DNA of 59,399 nucleotides from a virus. Below are positions 28,125-37,784 of this stretch, in pieces (the stretch's first letter is position 1; the number at the start of each line of letters is the position of its first letter). Below the pieces are notes generated by a model, which worked only from the letters and a program-made list of their open reading frames with translations, ran no database searches and was not told where the DNA came from. The stretch is taken from the IMG/VR virus record IMGVR_UViG_3300013126_000036, positions 1-59,399 of that record; one strand, written 5' to 3'. The translations under genes and the position numbers were made by a program.

Positions 28125-30269
28125 TTATCCTTCTTCGTTGTGCCTAAATTTTATTCTTATATTATCTATTATTGGAGAAATTAATGGATTTTTATCCCTA
28201 TACAAATCAGCCCTATATCTAACTGCCTTAACTAAACTCGAATTTTCCCCATAATAAACTATTTGCGACGTACCAGATAAATGTCTAGAGCTTACTATTT
28301 CCCGTGCACCAAACGCTTGGTCTACGGTAAATATATAATTTGATTGTGCGACTCTTTGCCTAAACTCGTATGGGTCAAGGTATGAATAATAATCCAAGAA
28401 TATAGTTCCATAATCAGACAATCTTCTTCCAGACATAACATTAAATGTGATCAAGCCTTCAAAATTTTTGTCATATGTTATCTTGATATAATTAATTCCA
28501 GTTTTAAAATTCCATTCAATATCCTTAGACAAAACACCCGATGGAAGATCTGCAATTAACACGTCATTTAAATATATTGCTAACGTAAAATCTTCCCTAC
28601 TTTTAGTCACAGTATGTATTACGGTATTATCTCTTGTAGTAGAAAGACTAGTCTCTAATAAGCCAGAACATATTCCGTTAAACCCAGGACTTATTGCATT
28701 TAACTGATTTTCAATAGGACTTGTTTGAGTGATATCTGAAGAGGACTGTGAAATTTTTTGTGTCCATATATTCAAAGATTTATAGTATTGCTCTGTTATA
28801 TTTGAATTAGAAGACCTAAGTAGGGCATAGTTTCTTATGGAATTTATACCATTTAAAATAAATGGTTGCTTTATTTCTTCTGCCCCAATATTACAAACTC
28901 TGTAAACAGTTTTACCAGAATATATATTTGTATTTGGATTTAATTCATTAATATTTGTGGAAGTAGAATTTAAATCTATTAGCTCGAAACCGCCCACTTG
29001 TCCAGCGCCATCATAGATTAATCTATTATTTCTATTGGTAGTTTGTAAATCTGCGATTGTTGGATTTGAATTAGATGAAGAATTTTCTGGGTCAATCGCT
29101 ATCCAGTTAAATGCATCAACTCCGCTTGCTCCGGGAACATCTGCTGCAACAAAATAGTTTACATCATACCCGGAACCAACCTGATGTTGAACATTTAAAC
29201 TAACAGACTCTATTGACAATAGGCCATTGTCTACTTCTGGTATTGATATTGGAGACGAAACTATTGTAGCTGTTCGATCATGATATTTTGATCCAATATA
29301 AATGTCCCTTAGCCCAAATTCATAAATATAAGGTTTATTAGAATTGTTTAAAATTTCATCAGGGAATGTCTTAAATAGAATTAAAGTAATACTTGAATAA
29401 TTAAGGGGATTCAAGTTGAAAGAAAATCTATCATAGTCAGATCTAGTATCTTTAATGATATTTTGTTCTGGGACTTCTGTGTTTAATGGTTTTGCCAAAA
29501 CACCAATTCCAACCCCAGAAGAGGCTAATAAAGTACCTTCAATTTTAGAAATCGTATAATTAGAATTAACTGGTATAGTTATTATTGCGCTTACCACACC
29601 TAGCTCAGTAGACTCGTATCTATATGACCAATATGTATCAGTGAGTCCATCTGTTATATTTTCTAATCCAGAAATTACAGACGGCGTAACAACCTGCGTG
29701 CCATTTAGATCTACTGATAATGTCACACTAGAAGGATTAATTAATGAAGATGTTATCATGTCAAATACACCAGAATTAATAATCGGTATAGTCACATTTC
29801 CAGCTTTAACATCAATAAACGCATCTGTTAAGGTTAAATCAATGTTTTTAGTTGATGTAAAATTTTCTAAGTAAGAGTAATAAAATCCATCAGAATTATT
29901 TATAGAAAAAATTAACTCATCAACTTTTCCTTCTAGTTCTCGACGCTTAGATTTTAGATTATCCAGTCTTTTATTAAGAGCTGTAATAGTCTCCATCATT
30001 TGATAGTTGTTTTCAGTTGTACAATCATAAGCTACTTCTAAATTAAATAATGCTTTAATCATTAGCTCATTTAAGTCTTCATGATCAAAAATATTTTTTC
30101 TTGTAAAAATATCATAATCCATAGGTATAGGATAACCTAGCTTATAGATAGAAAAATAATCATTAAACAGTTTTCTTATCTCTATTTCACTTGGTCTAGT
30201 TCCAGATGAGTACAGTAGTTTATTTACATTATTTAGAAATTTTAGTTTCTGCACGCTTGCTATGTTCAT
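28125..30269 (-). CDS. Tail/baseplate structural protein (paralogue 2)
   Basis: Protein of 714 residues. The N-terminal ~130 residues are helical (VAYDCTTENNYQMMETITAL, LKSKRRELEGKV), then beta-rich with many N/S/T. FNLNPLNYSSITLILFKTFP and YIYEFGLRDIYIGSKY correspond to the shared blocks of the family (see finding). C-terminal LISPIIDNIRIKFRHNEE ends in a strand like the relatives. No enzyme motif. Probably part of the tail/baseplate appendages; overlaps the next gene as ATGA. Confidence 0.7.
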   Translation of the reverse strand: MNIASVQKLKFLNNVNKLLYSSGTRPSEIEIRKLFNDYFSIYKLGYPIPMDYDIFTRKNIFDHEDLNELMIKALFNLEVAYDCTTENNYQMMETITALNKRLDNLKSKRRELEGKVDELIFSINNSDGFYYSYLENFTSTKNIDLTLTDAFIDVKAGNVTIPIINSGVFDMITSSLINPSSVTLSVDLNGTQVVTPSVISGLENITDGLTDTYWSYRYESTELGVVSAIITIPVNSNYTISKIEGTLLASSGVGIGVLAKPLNTEVPEQNIIKDTRSDYDRFSFNLNPLNYSSITLILFKTFPDEILNNSNKPYIYEFGLRDIYIGSKYHDRTATIVSSPISIPEVDNGLLSIESVSLNVQHQVGSGYDVNYFVAADVPGASGVDAFNWIAIDPENSSSNSNPTIADLQTTNRNNRLIYDGAGQVGGFELIDLNSTSTNINELNPNTNIYSGKTVYRVCNIGAEEIKQPFILNGINSIRNYALLRSSNSNITEQYYKSLNIWTQKISQSSSDITQTSPIENQLNAISPGFNGICSGLLETSLSTTRDNTVIHTVTKSREDFTLAIYLNDVLIADLPSGVLSKDIEWNFKTGINYIKITYDKNFEGLITFNVMSGRRLSDYGTIFLDYYSYLDPYEFRQRVAQSNYIFTVDQAFGAREIVSSRHLSGTSQIVYYGENSSLVKAVRYRADLYRDKNPLISPIIDNIRIKFRHNEEG

Positions 30270-32422
30270 GATCTTTTTACCTTAGCTATTAATTGATATG
30301 AATATATATTAGGCGTAAAATTATATGCACCCTTTTTCTGTGCAACTATTTTAACGACAATTTCTTTAACTTCTTTTGGAATAGTTGGAAAAGATAAATA
30401 TGATGCACCAGATAATCTATATTGATCAAGTATAGATTGATTAAAGAACACTATTTCAGGAACACCAGTAAAGTCTAATTGCACCGGAGAAACCTCTATC
30501 CAATTAGATCCTTGATCTGCAGATATGTATGTTTGAATATTTGTTCTTCCAGAATGAACCTGATCTATAGAAGCTTGCACATCAAGCATCACGGATTCAA
30601 CAGGGTGATCAAATTTAAACGGAAAAGAAATTATCTGCATTTCGTCTTTATATGTCTCCCTGTAAACATCTACATCTCTAATCCCTATCGCCCATCTTTT
30701 AGCGTTATAGAATTCTTCTTCTTGTTCAAGAATAACTCTATAAGAAATTTCTTTTTGCACAGGCACGAATGACTGTTGCACAATCGAAATATCTTGCATT
30801 ATCCCTAACTCTGGATCTGAATATGGGGTGGCACCTAAATATAAATCTAAAAGATCATTTAAATCTTCTTGGGCAGCGGACACTGTGTCATAGTTTTTTG
30901 TTATGTAACTATCTTCATCTTTAACTATCTCAGAAACAAATTGAGCCTCTTCTCCAGTTATTGTCCATCTATGAAAATAAACCGTAGAACTAGTTGGAGT
31001 AGCTGAATCGCTAAAGAATGAGGCAGCTATGAAATAAGCCGTTAGGGATGTTGGCTTCTTTTTTAAGCTAACATTTACATCTGCTACATTTTGTGTAGTA
31101 GTTTTATATTTAGTTGGATTAGATAGTGTTGGTATCAATTGATATTTATTATATTTAATTGATTCATATATATCTCTACTTAGGGCATCTGGATTGAATC
31201 TTGACAAATTAACAAAAGGATTATTAGCGTTTATTGAACTAGGTTTCCAGTAAACATGGTTTATTTCTATGTTTGAATAAGCTGCTTGCCTAAAAGATAT
31301 TTCTATTTTAGAAACTTGTCTTTCAGGAAATCTTACTGTAGCTTTATTATAAAAATAGTTTTGCGAAAGTTCAATATTCAAAGGAATTAATGACGAACCA
31401 ATAAAAATATTTTCCTTTAAAACATTTTCCGAAGAACCATCTTTAGCAAAGACTATAACTTCTGTAACTTCTACATATTTAGAGGAGCCAAAAAATGGAG
31501 TTATATCAATGCTATTTGCAATTCTTCCGGAATTAGAAGTAAGCCTTAGCTTTAAAGTTAAAGGATCAGCTTCTGGATGCGAAGACCAATCTACTACATT
31601 GGACTCATTAGAATTGGAACTATTCATTTCTGTTTTAAGAAACTTAAATTCATTTTCCTGAGGCGCAGTAGTCAATGGTGGCTTGGCTGTTGATTTATCT
31701 ACATTCAAGCTTTCGTATTCAAAATATGTAAGAGGGTTGTTGTCGTTAATACTTCTCAGATTATTTAATGTTTTATTGTTCTCAAAAACATATTTGTATT
31801 CAGATGTGTTTTCGTCATTATTAGACTTGGTAACCTGGTGACTGTTACCAATAAAACCATTCCCAGATAAAACCTCTATTGAATCAATGGTCCATCGCTT
31901 TGAAGACTCTATTGCTAGCGATGCAGTCCCGCTCCTAATGAGCGGATTTGAACCTTTGGTTATTTTCGTGTAGTCAATTAAATCATCATTTTCAAATGAA
32001 TCACCAATATAGATAAGATCATCAGATGGACTACGAGAATACATTTGCAAAATTTTACACTTGGAAGCTATTCTTTCCGAATATCTTTTTTCTCCTTCAA
32101 CTTCTTTAGAAAAAAGATTAAATATATTAATGGTCTTGGCGTTGAGATAGTCTATTTGCTTTGACAAAATAGATACGTCTTGTGCATACTCTGTAAAAAA
32201 TTTATTAAACTTTTCAGACCTTGGTGGCTCACCTTTTATGAAAGGCGAATAAGATGCCAAAGGGGCTCCTATTTGATTCTTGATTTCGTTCAATATTTTT
32301 ATATATTGTTCTGCTATTTCATCTTTTGTAATCAATGACGCAGTGTTTATTGCGGTAATTAACTGAGCCACCTTATGGACCATTTGCTGGTACGGCATCG
32401 TGCTTGCTGATAATTGTGTCAT
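30266..32422 (-). CDS. Tail/baseplate structural protein (paralogue 3)
   Basis: Protein of 718 residues. Helical N-terminus (~1-130: VHKVAQLITAINTASLITK, LSKQIDYLNAKTINIFN), beta-rich remainder. VRFPERQVSKIEISFRQAAY and RWAIGIRDVDVYRETY are the shared family blocks. The last part, including YISADQGSNWIEVSPVQLDF, looks like a jelly-roll or discoidin-like surface domain. Carbohydrate binding is possible but unproven. Gene order and size suggest a repeated appendage component. Confidence 0.7.
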   Translation of the reverse strand: MTQLSASTMPYQQMVHKVAQLITAINTASLITKDEIAEQYIKILNEIKNQIGAPLASYSPFIKGEPPRSEKFNKFFTEYAQDVSILSKQIDYLNAKTINIFNLFSKEVEGEKRYSERIASKCKILQMYSRSPSDDLIYIGDSFENDDLIDYTKITKGSNPLIRSGTASLAIESSKRWTIDSIEVLSGNGFIGNSHQVTKSNNDENTSEYKYVFENNKTLNNLRSINDNNPLTYFEYESLNVDKSTAKPPLTTAPQENEFKFLKTEMNSSNSNESNVVDWSSHPEADPLTLKLRLTSNSGRIANSIDITPFFGSSKYVEVTEVIVFAKDGSSENVLKENIFIGSSLIPLNIELSQNYFYNKATVRFPERQVSKIEISFRQAAYSNIEINHVYWKPSSINANNPFVNLSRFNPDALSRDIYESIKYNKYQLIPTLSNPTKYKTTTQNVADVNVSLKKKPTSLTAYFIAASFFSDSATPTSSTVYFHRWTITGEEAQFVSEIVKDEDSYITKNYDTVSAAQEDLNDLLDLYLGATPYSDPELGIMQDISIVQQSFVPVQKEISYRVILEQEEEFYNAKRWAIGIRDVDVYRETYKDEMQIISFPFKFDHPVESVMLDVQASIDQVHSGRTNIQTYISADQGSNWIEVSPVQLDFTGVPEIVFFNQSILDQYRLSGASYLSFPTIPKEVKEIVVKIVAQKKGAYNFTPNIYSYQLIAKVKRS

Positions 32423-32432
32423 AATATTCTCT

Positions 32433-35027
32433 TTACAATGTTAAAGAATTTAACTTCTCATAATATGGATCATTATTAATGGTTTTCATCTTAAGAATAA
32501 CGCTATCAACAGATATCGGGTCAGAAGAGTCAATAATGTTTTTTCTTATAACTAATCTAAATCGCAAATCATTAGGTATATATTGATAGTAAACCGTAAA
32601 TGGCTGATTAATTGGCCTATTAAAAACAAGATTTCTACCACTTTGAATAAACAGTGTTTCAGTCGTGGAATAAAAAGAAACTTTTTCTGTAGAAAGCGAG
32701 TAATTAGTCAAGTTAATGGCTACGGTTCCATCTGAAAGAATAGCTCTTACAGGATTATATCCGGCATTATTGCTGATAAAGTTTGTTCCTGTTGACTTAT
32801 TGTAGATTATTCTAGAATAACTATCTCTATCTACATAGGGAGAATAGCTTAATCTGACTGATGCATTAAGGTCAGTCGAAACAAAGGTCTCTCCTGAGCC
32901 ATCTTCTGAAGAATAATTTTTTAAAGACTGAAGAACTACATTTCTTTTTATAAAATCAACCTCATCGGGCGCAGCGGATGCGAAATCTAGATCATAAGAA
33001 ACTATGAATCTACTATTTATATTGAATATACTTTCTGAAATAGAAATGCTATTTTCATTAAGCGAATAACTATAATTAGCAGAAACCCTAGGAACCAAAA
33101 CTCCATCTTTATAAAGAATAATTGAATCATTTTTAGCTTTGAATCTTAACGTACCTTTTCTAGTGACATTATTCGTAAACAAAATTTCAGATTGCACAAA
33201 GGTATTCCCATAAGTTGATATTGGTATCCAGTCAGACTCACTTGATGGTAGTGGTTTATTCGATAAAGATAGTTCATACGACGCTGGAGCTAGTATGTCT
33301 CTATTTACATTGGAAACAGCAGCATTGTTATTGAAGAAATAAGGTTTAATTTTAGCAGCGATGATTTGTCCATTTGCAGGAATTTTTTTGCTAACAAAAA
33401 CAGCTTTATTAGTATCTTCGTTTAATGTTTCTATAAACTCTATTGATTTAAGGGAAAAACTATATTCATAACCAAGGTTGGTTTCCAATACAGATAGTTG
33501 AGAGTTTAGCGAAGTTACTGGAGGAGCTAAAGCTCCAGTGTCATACTGTTGATCTGATCTTGACCTAGCATTGGTGCTGGAGCCTATGATGAATCCAGAG
33601 GCAAACAAAGAAGACCCTGCTGTTATACCTTCAATATATTTATCAGAATCAAATACTTTGTATTTTCCAGAAAAAGTATTCAACATAGAATTAATTGCAT
33701 TAACAAATACAGGAGTATTACTGAATACGTTTCTATCTTCAATAATTAGATTATTAAATTCTTTAATTTGCTCATCTAAATTATTTATATAGCTATCAAA
33801 TTCCTGCGGGAACCTGTATGCGTAGTAGTCTATATCTGTTTTCTTATTTTTAGATATTCCTTTTACCGTACTTTTTCTTTTGAAAAACCAATAAATAATA
33901 TCTTGGAATCTACTGAAACGATTTTTGCGGTCATCTATTACAGCTTTAACAAAGGAATCCAAAACTTTAGAGTTTAACTCGGAATTAATCGGTGGCCTAC
34001 TGTTCTTAATATAATCTTGCTGATTAAATATTAGAATAATCTTATTAACTGATTTTTTATTAAATCTTAAATCAAAAACTCCATTTAGCAATGCTGGCCT
34101 GTTTAGTAGAACGGTATAGTTTTCTGACGGCGTAATATTATTCGCATCTACGGGAGAATTGTGGTATACAACAGCCTGCAATAGCTTAAAATTAGTTGAT
34201 TGATTAGGCTGAAATCTAATTGTATCTATATTAATAGGTCTTTGCAAAACTATTTCAACAGCTGCCATTGCTCCACTAACAGTAGTATAATCATAGTTGA
34301 AATATTTTATATAATCTTTTAGCTGTGCAGATAAGATAGCTGGGGACTTTACCGTGACTGACCATGAATCGGAAAAATTATCATTGAATAAATTTTCAAA
34401 ATTAGAATTTGTTGTTGCATAATTATTGTAATTAGTAGAAATTTTTATAGACTTTATATTTCTAATAATATTTTTTACATCTTGTCCCTTACCAATTTTC
34501 AAAGTGCCACTAATAGGATCTATGAAGGCATTATTTGTTTCCGAAAAAGGTATGCCATCTCTATCTGGGATTGCAAACTGAACTCCATCTGCCCTATAAT
34601 CATTAAGGAAGCTATCAAATTTCTCTATATAGTTTGCATTAAACAAATCATCTTTACCAGAAATAAATTCATAGTTATCTATAAACACTTGTAGCTTATC
34701 TAAATCTTCTTCTACTTTTTGTATTTCAGAATCAAAAACGCTAACAATAGAATTTAAAGCTATACCGGTAGCATTGGCTGCATTAAATAAATTTTGCATT
34801 CTTAGGTAGGCGTTTCTGAACGCATCCACCATGGCTTCTTTTGTTAGAAGGGAGAAAGACGCAACTTTAGCTCCCGTATAATTTAGATCTACTGTCATAT
34901 TTGACATTTTTGTTACTAAAAAATTTAAATCTGTTTTTTCAAGCCTCATATCTCTTATGAGAGACGAAACAGTTGCCCTGGAGGCGGAAGAATATAAGCT
35001 AATTGTTTCCGGTAATGCGTGTATCAT
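32433..35027 (-). CDS. Tail/baseplate structural protein (paralogue 4)
   Basis: Protein of 864 residues. N-terminal ~130 residues helical (LIRDMRLEKTDLNFLVTKM, FNAANATGIALNSIVSVFD), then beta-rich domains. FDLRFNKKSVNKIILIFNQQDY and YEYSFSLKSIEFIETL correspond to the family blocks. The C-terminal section contains repeated 'YSLSTEKVSFYSTTETL'-like strands. No catalytic motif seen. Part of the tail structural series. Confidence 0.7.
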   Translation of the reverse strand: MIHALPETISLYSSASRATVSSLIRDMRLEKTDLNFLVTKMSNMTVDLNYTGAKVASFSLLTKEAMVDAFRNAYLRMQNLFNAANATGIALNSIVSVFDSEIQKVEEDLDKLQVFIDNYEFISGKDDLFNANYIEKFDSFLNDYRADGVQFAIPDRDGIPFSETNNAFIDPISGTLKIGKGQDVKNIIRNIKSIKISTNYNNYATTNSNFENLFNDNFSDSWSVTVKSPAILSAQLKDYIKYFNYDYTTVSGAMAAVEIVLQRPINIDTIRFQPNQSTNFKLLQAVVYHNSPVDANNITPSENYTVLLNRPALLNGVFDLRFNKKSVNKIILIFNQQDYIKNSRPPINSELNSKVLDSFVKAVIDDRKNRFSRFQDIIYWFFKRKSTVKGISKNKKTDIDYYAYRFPQEFDSYINNLDEQIKEFNNLIIEDRNVFSNTPVFVNAINSMLNTFSGKYKVFDSDKYIEGITAGSSLFASGFIIGSSTNARSRSDQQYDTGALAPPVTSLNSQLSVLETNLGYEYSFSLKSIEFIETLNEDTNKAVFVSKKIPANGQIIAAKIKPYFFNNNAAVSNVNRDILAPASYELSLSNKPLPSSESDWIPISTYGNTFVQSEILFTNNVTRKGTLRFKAKNDSIILYKDGVLVPRVSANYSYSLNENSISISESIFNINSRFIVSYDLDFASAAPDEVDFIKRNVVLQSLKNYSSEDGSGETFVSTDLNASVRLSYSPYVDRDSYSRIIYNKSTGTNFISNNAGYNPVRAILSDGTVAINLTNYSLSTEKVSFYSTTETLFIQSGRNLVFNRPINQPFTVYYQYIPNDLRFRLVIRKNIIDSSDPISVDSVILKMKTINNDPYYEKLNSLTL

Positions 35028-37772
35028 TTAAGACCAATCTTCCCCTTCCATGTTTTGCAAATCGAAAACAATTCCGGCTGTTAAGTTATTTCTAATAATA
35101 TTATATATTTCTTTTGGTGAAGTAAAGTTTTGCTTAACATCTTCAGGTATTCTAATTATAACATATCCACCATTCATATAAGAAGTTCCGTTTGCAGGAT
35201 ATGTGTCCCAATGAGATAGAATTTCAGGGACTTCATTAACTATATCTGAATTTTCTATATCAGCCTTAATTCCGCCACCCCTTAATCTAAGATCAAACAG
35301 TTTTGGCTTAACTTTATTTGGATTGTTGGTGACATATATTATTGCTATGCAAAGAGCAAATGGATCGTAATCTATGGATGTTTCATCAAAAATAGTAGAA
35401 CTATATGTAAAATTAATCAAATTTGGATATTGAAATTCAGTTATTTTTTCATAGCTGAATACATTTACCTCAGATTGATTAGGTGTGCTTTTCTTATATA
35501 TATTTCGTGGTGTCAGATATATATACATAGGTTCATCAAACTGTACACTGTCAGAATTTAAGAATGGATTCAAAGGTATAGGGTCTCCATTAATTTGTCT
35601 GACTAAAGAATTTTTATTTACAGTTGAATAATTTACTTTAATTAAAGATGAATCACTTGGAATTATTCGTTTTTTAAATTTTATTAATCCATTATCACAA
35701 TCTACATCTGATATAAGAGAGTCCTCAACTTTTACCCAAGCTGATGTTATACTTGCTCTAGTATACACTTCTACTTGTTGGCGGACTATTCCACCTATCG
35801 ACTGCCTATAGTCAGTTTTGTGATTCCAACTTAAAATTGGAGTTTTTCTTAATTTAATTGATTTATTATCAACAACTATAGGATGTTCATTAGATATATC
35901 ATAATATCCATATCCATATATTTTTGACCAAGAAACTCCTGGTAGATCCATGGTGGAATATTCGGCTAACATTTCTTGCCCAGAATATATTGACTTCCAA
36001 TCAGTATATTGGATAAGGGAATCAATTTTTACCTTCTTATTAAAAGAACCATTTGTCACCGGTAATTCCCATGCATCGTACTTTGATAAATTAGCATTAA
36101 TATTATTAACTTGTATCCCAGATCCATTGTTATATTTAACTGAATATATAGGGGTTAAATATTTTAATGGAATTCTTACAGGGATAAATGTAGTAGAATT
36201 ATTTTGGCCAACAAACTCATTATCTCCATTAGCACCATCCGCGTCTAACGCACAAACTGCTATATAGATATTTTCAAAATTATTAAAAGATGATCTCGTA
36301 TAGAAATCAATATAGCTTAGAGAACTTCCAAGCATTTCTTGAGTGTTTAGATCATAAAAGCCATATCTCAACCCATCTGCGGGCAGCTCATTAACTAACG
36401 AAAAATATCCGTAAGCAATGTCTCTCTCCTCCTGAGAAAGCGTTGCCGGATTTGATATTGACGCAGATATCTGCGCTAATGTTGGCAGACCGACTGGTTT
36501 GCCGCTCGAATCGCACAACAGCAATACACCGTCTCCATAATTAATAGAGTTTTTTCCTTCAGGAAACATTTGACCAAGACGATTCTTTAGTCTGTAACCG
36601 GAAGACAAGTCTATTACGGTCGTCCTAGTAAGGGCATCGCCGTAAAATGTACTTGAGGTTTCTAACACTACATTATTTTCCTGTGTCTGCCTAATTGATA
36701 TGGGTGATCCGGATACAGTTTCGCCAAGGCTCACTGTGTCAGATAGGCTTAAATTTGCTAAAGCAAAGGTTCCAGATACTACATTGCTTCTAAAATTAGG
36801 AATCTTTATTTCATATTCTCCAGTTGAAATATAGTCAATGCTGTTAAGATTTATTCCTGAACCAGAAGTAAATGTTAACTGTCTTTGATTAATGCCATCT
36901 GGATAATATGTTAATCGCGATATATATTGTGTTTGTTGCGCAGAGACTCTTTCTACACTTGAAAGATTTATCAAAGCTGGAGAAGATGGAGTGACATCGT
37001 TTAGTGACGTAATAAAATTAGCTTTTACAGTAATTCTAATAGGATCATCATAATCTACAACCTGTGTTATATCTGGATCTTGCACTAAAGCTGATACATT
37101 TATTTCTGATATACCAAACCCTTCACCTTGACCTAGTCCATATATTGGTCCGCCCACAAGATTAACCCATATATATCTGGCACTTTCGCCAGATCTGCCA
37201 TTCATTGGTATCTCTATGTTTCCAGTTGCAGCGGAGAGATCTAGCGCCTCGATATTTGGATAGTCAAATATATTTGAAGAAAAAGAAGAATGCCAACCGA
37301 AAGAAATAGCCTTATAATTTCTCCATCTAATATCCTGATCTGGAACTATAATAATTTTTTCAATACCAATAATAGATTGTGGTATCTCGAAAAATATTAC
37401 ATCAGAAGCAGAACTTGGACCGGCTACTCCTGTAAATGTTGTTTTTCTATATACTTTTCCAGTATTAATATCTGGGGCTAAACCCATTTCTTCAACTTTT
37501 TGTATATATTTCTTAATATCTTCAGACGCAAAGGACTTCCAACTTTCAAACAAACTATTATTAGTCGTTTTTAAATTCAACCAATATTTAGCTAAATACC
37601 ATTTAGTTTCACTATCAACCTTACCATCAATATATCTCTGATTATTTGATATCTGAAAAGATCTAACAGCAGACGCAGTCGAAGAACCATAATCGCCATC
37701 TATTGCTTTTGAATAGAAGCCCGAGGCACCGAGCGTATATTGTATGTATTTGACATATTCATGTGTTGCCAT
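35028..37772 (-). CDS. Tail protein with N-terminal peptidoglycan-binding domain
   Basis: Protein of 914 residues. Residues ~6-60 (VKYIQYTLGASGFYSKAIDG, GDYGSSTASAVRSFQ, IDGKVDSETKWYL) match the PG_binding_1 three-helix fold used by many cell-wall hydrolases to anchor to peptidoglycan. The rest is beta-rich with no enzymatic motif. A phage tail protein that binds cell wall near the adsorption site fits. It is between two other large tail genes and shares their N/S/T-rich composition. Confidence 0.78.
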   Translation of the reverse strand: MATHEYVKYIQYTLGASGFYSKAIDGDYGSSTASAVRSFQISNNQRYIDGKVDSETKWYLAKYWLNLKTTNNSLFESWKSFASEDIKKYIQKVEEMGLAPDINTGKVYRKTTFTGVAGPSSASDVIFFEIPQSIIGIEKIIIVPDQDIRWRNYKAISFGWHSSFSSNIFDYPNIEALDLSAATGNIEIPMNGRSGESARYIWVNLVGGPIYGLGQGEGFGISEINVSALVQDPDITQVVDYDDPIRITVKANFITSLNDVTPSSPALINLSSVERVSAQQTQYISRLTYYPDGINQRQLTFTSGSGINLNSIDYISTGEYEIKIPNFRSNVVSGTFALANLSLSDTVSLGETVSGSPISIRQTQENNVVLETSSTFYGDALTRTTVIDLSSGYRLKNRLGQMFPEGKNSINYGDGVLLLCDSSGKPVGLPTLAQISASISNPATLSQEERDIAYGYFSLVNELPADGLRYGFYDLNTQEMLGSSLSYIDFYTRSSFNNFENIYIAVCALDADGANGDNEFVGQNNSTTFIPVRIPLKYLTPIYSVKYNNGSGIQVNNINANLSKYDAWELPVTNGSFNKKVKIDSLIQYTDWKSIYSGQEMLAEYSTMDLPGVSWSKIYGYGYYDISNEHPIVVDNKSIKLRKTPILSWNHKTDYRQSIGGIVRQQVEVYTRASITSAWVKVEDSLISDVDCDNGLIKFKKRIIPSDSSLIKVNYSTVNKNSLVRQINGDPIPLNPFLNSDSVQFDEPMYIYLTPRNIYKKSTPNQSEVNVFSYEKITEFQYPNLINFTYSSTIFDETSIDYDPFALCIAIIYVTNNPNKVKPKLFDLRLRGGGIKADIENSDIVNEVPEILSHWDTYPANGTSYMNGGYVIIRIPEDVKQNFTSPKEIYNIIRNNLTAGIVFDLQNMEGEDWS

Positions 37773-37784
37773 AATATTCCTTAA

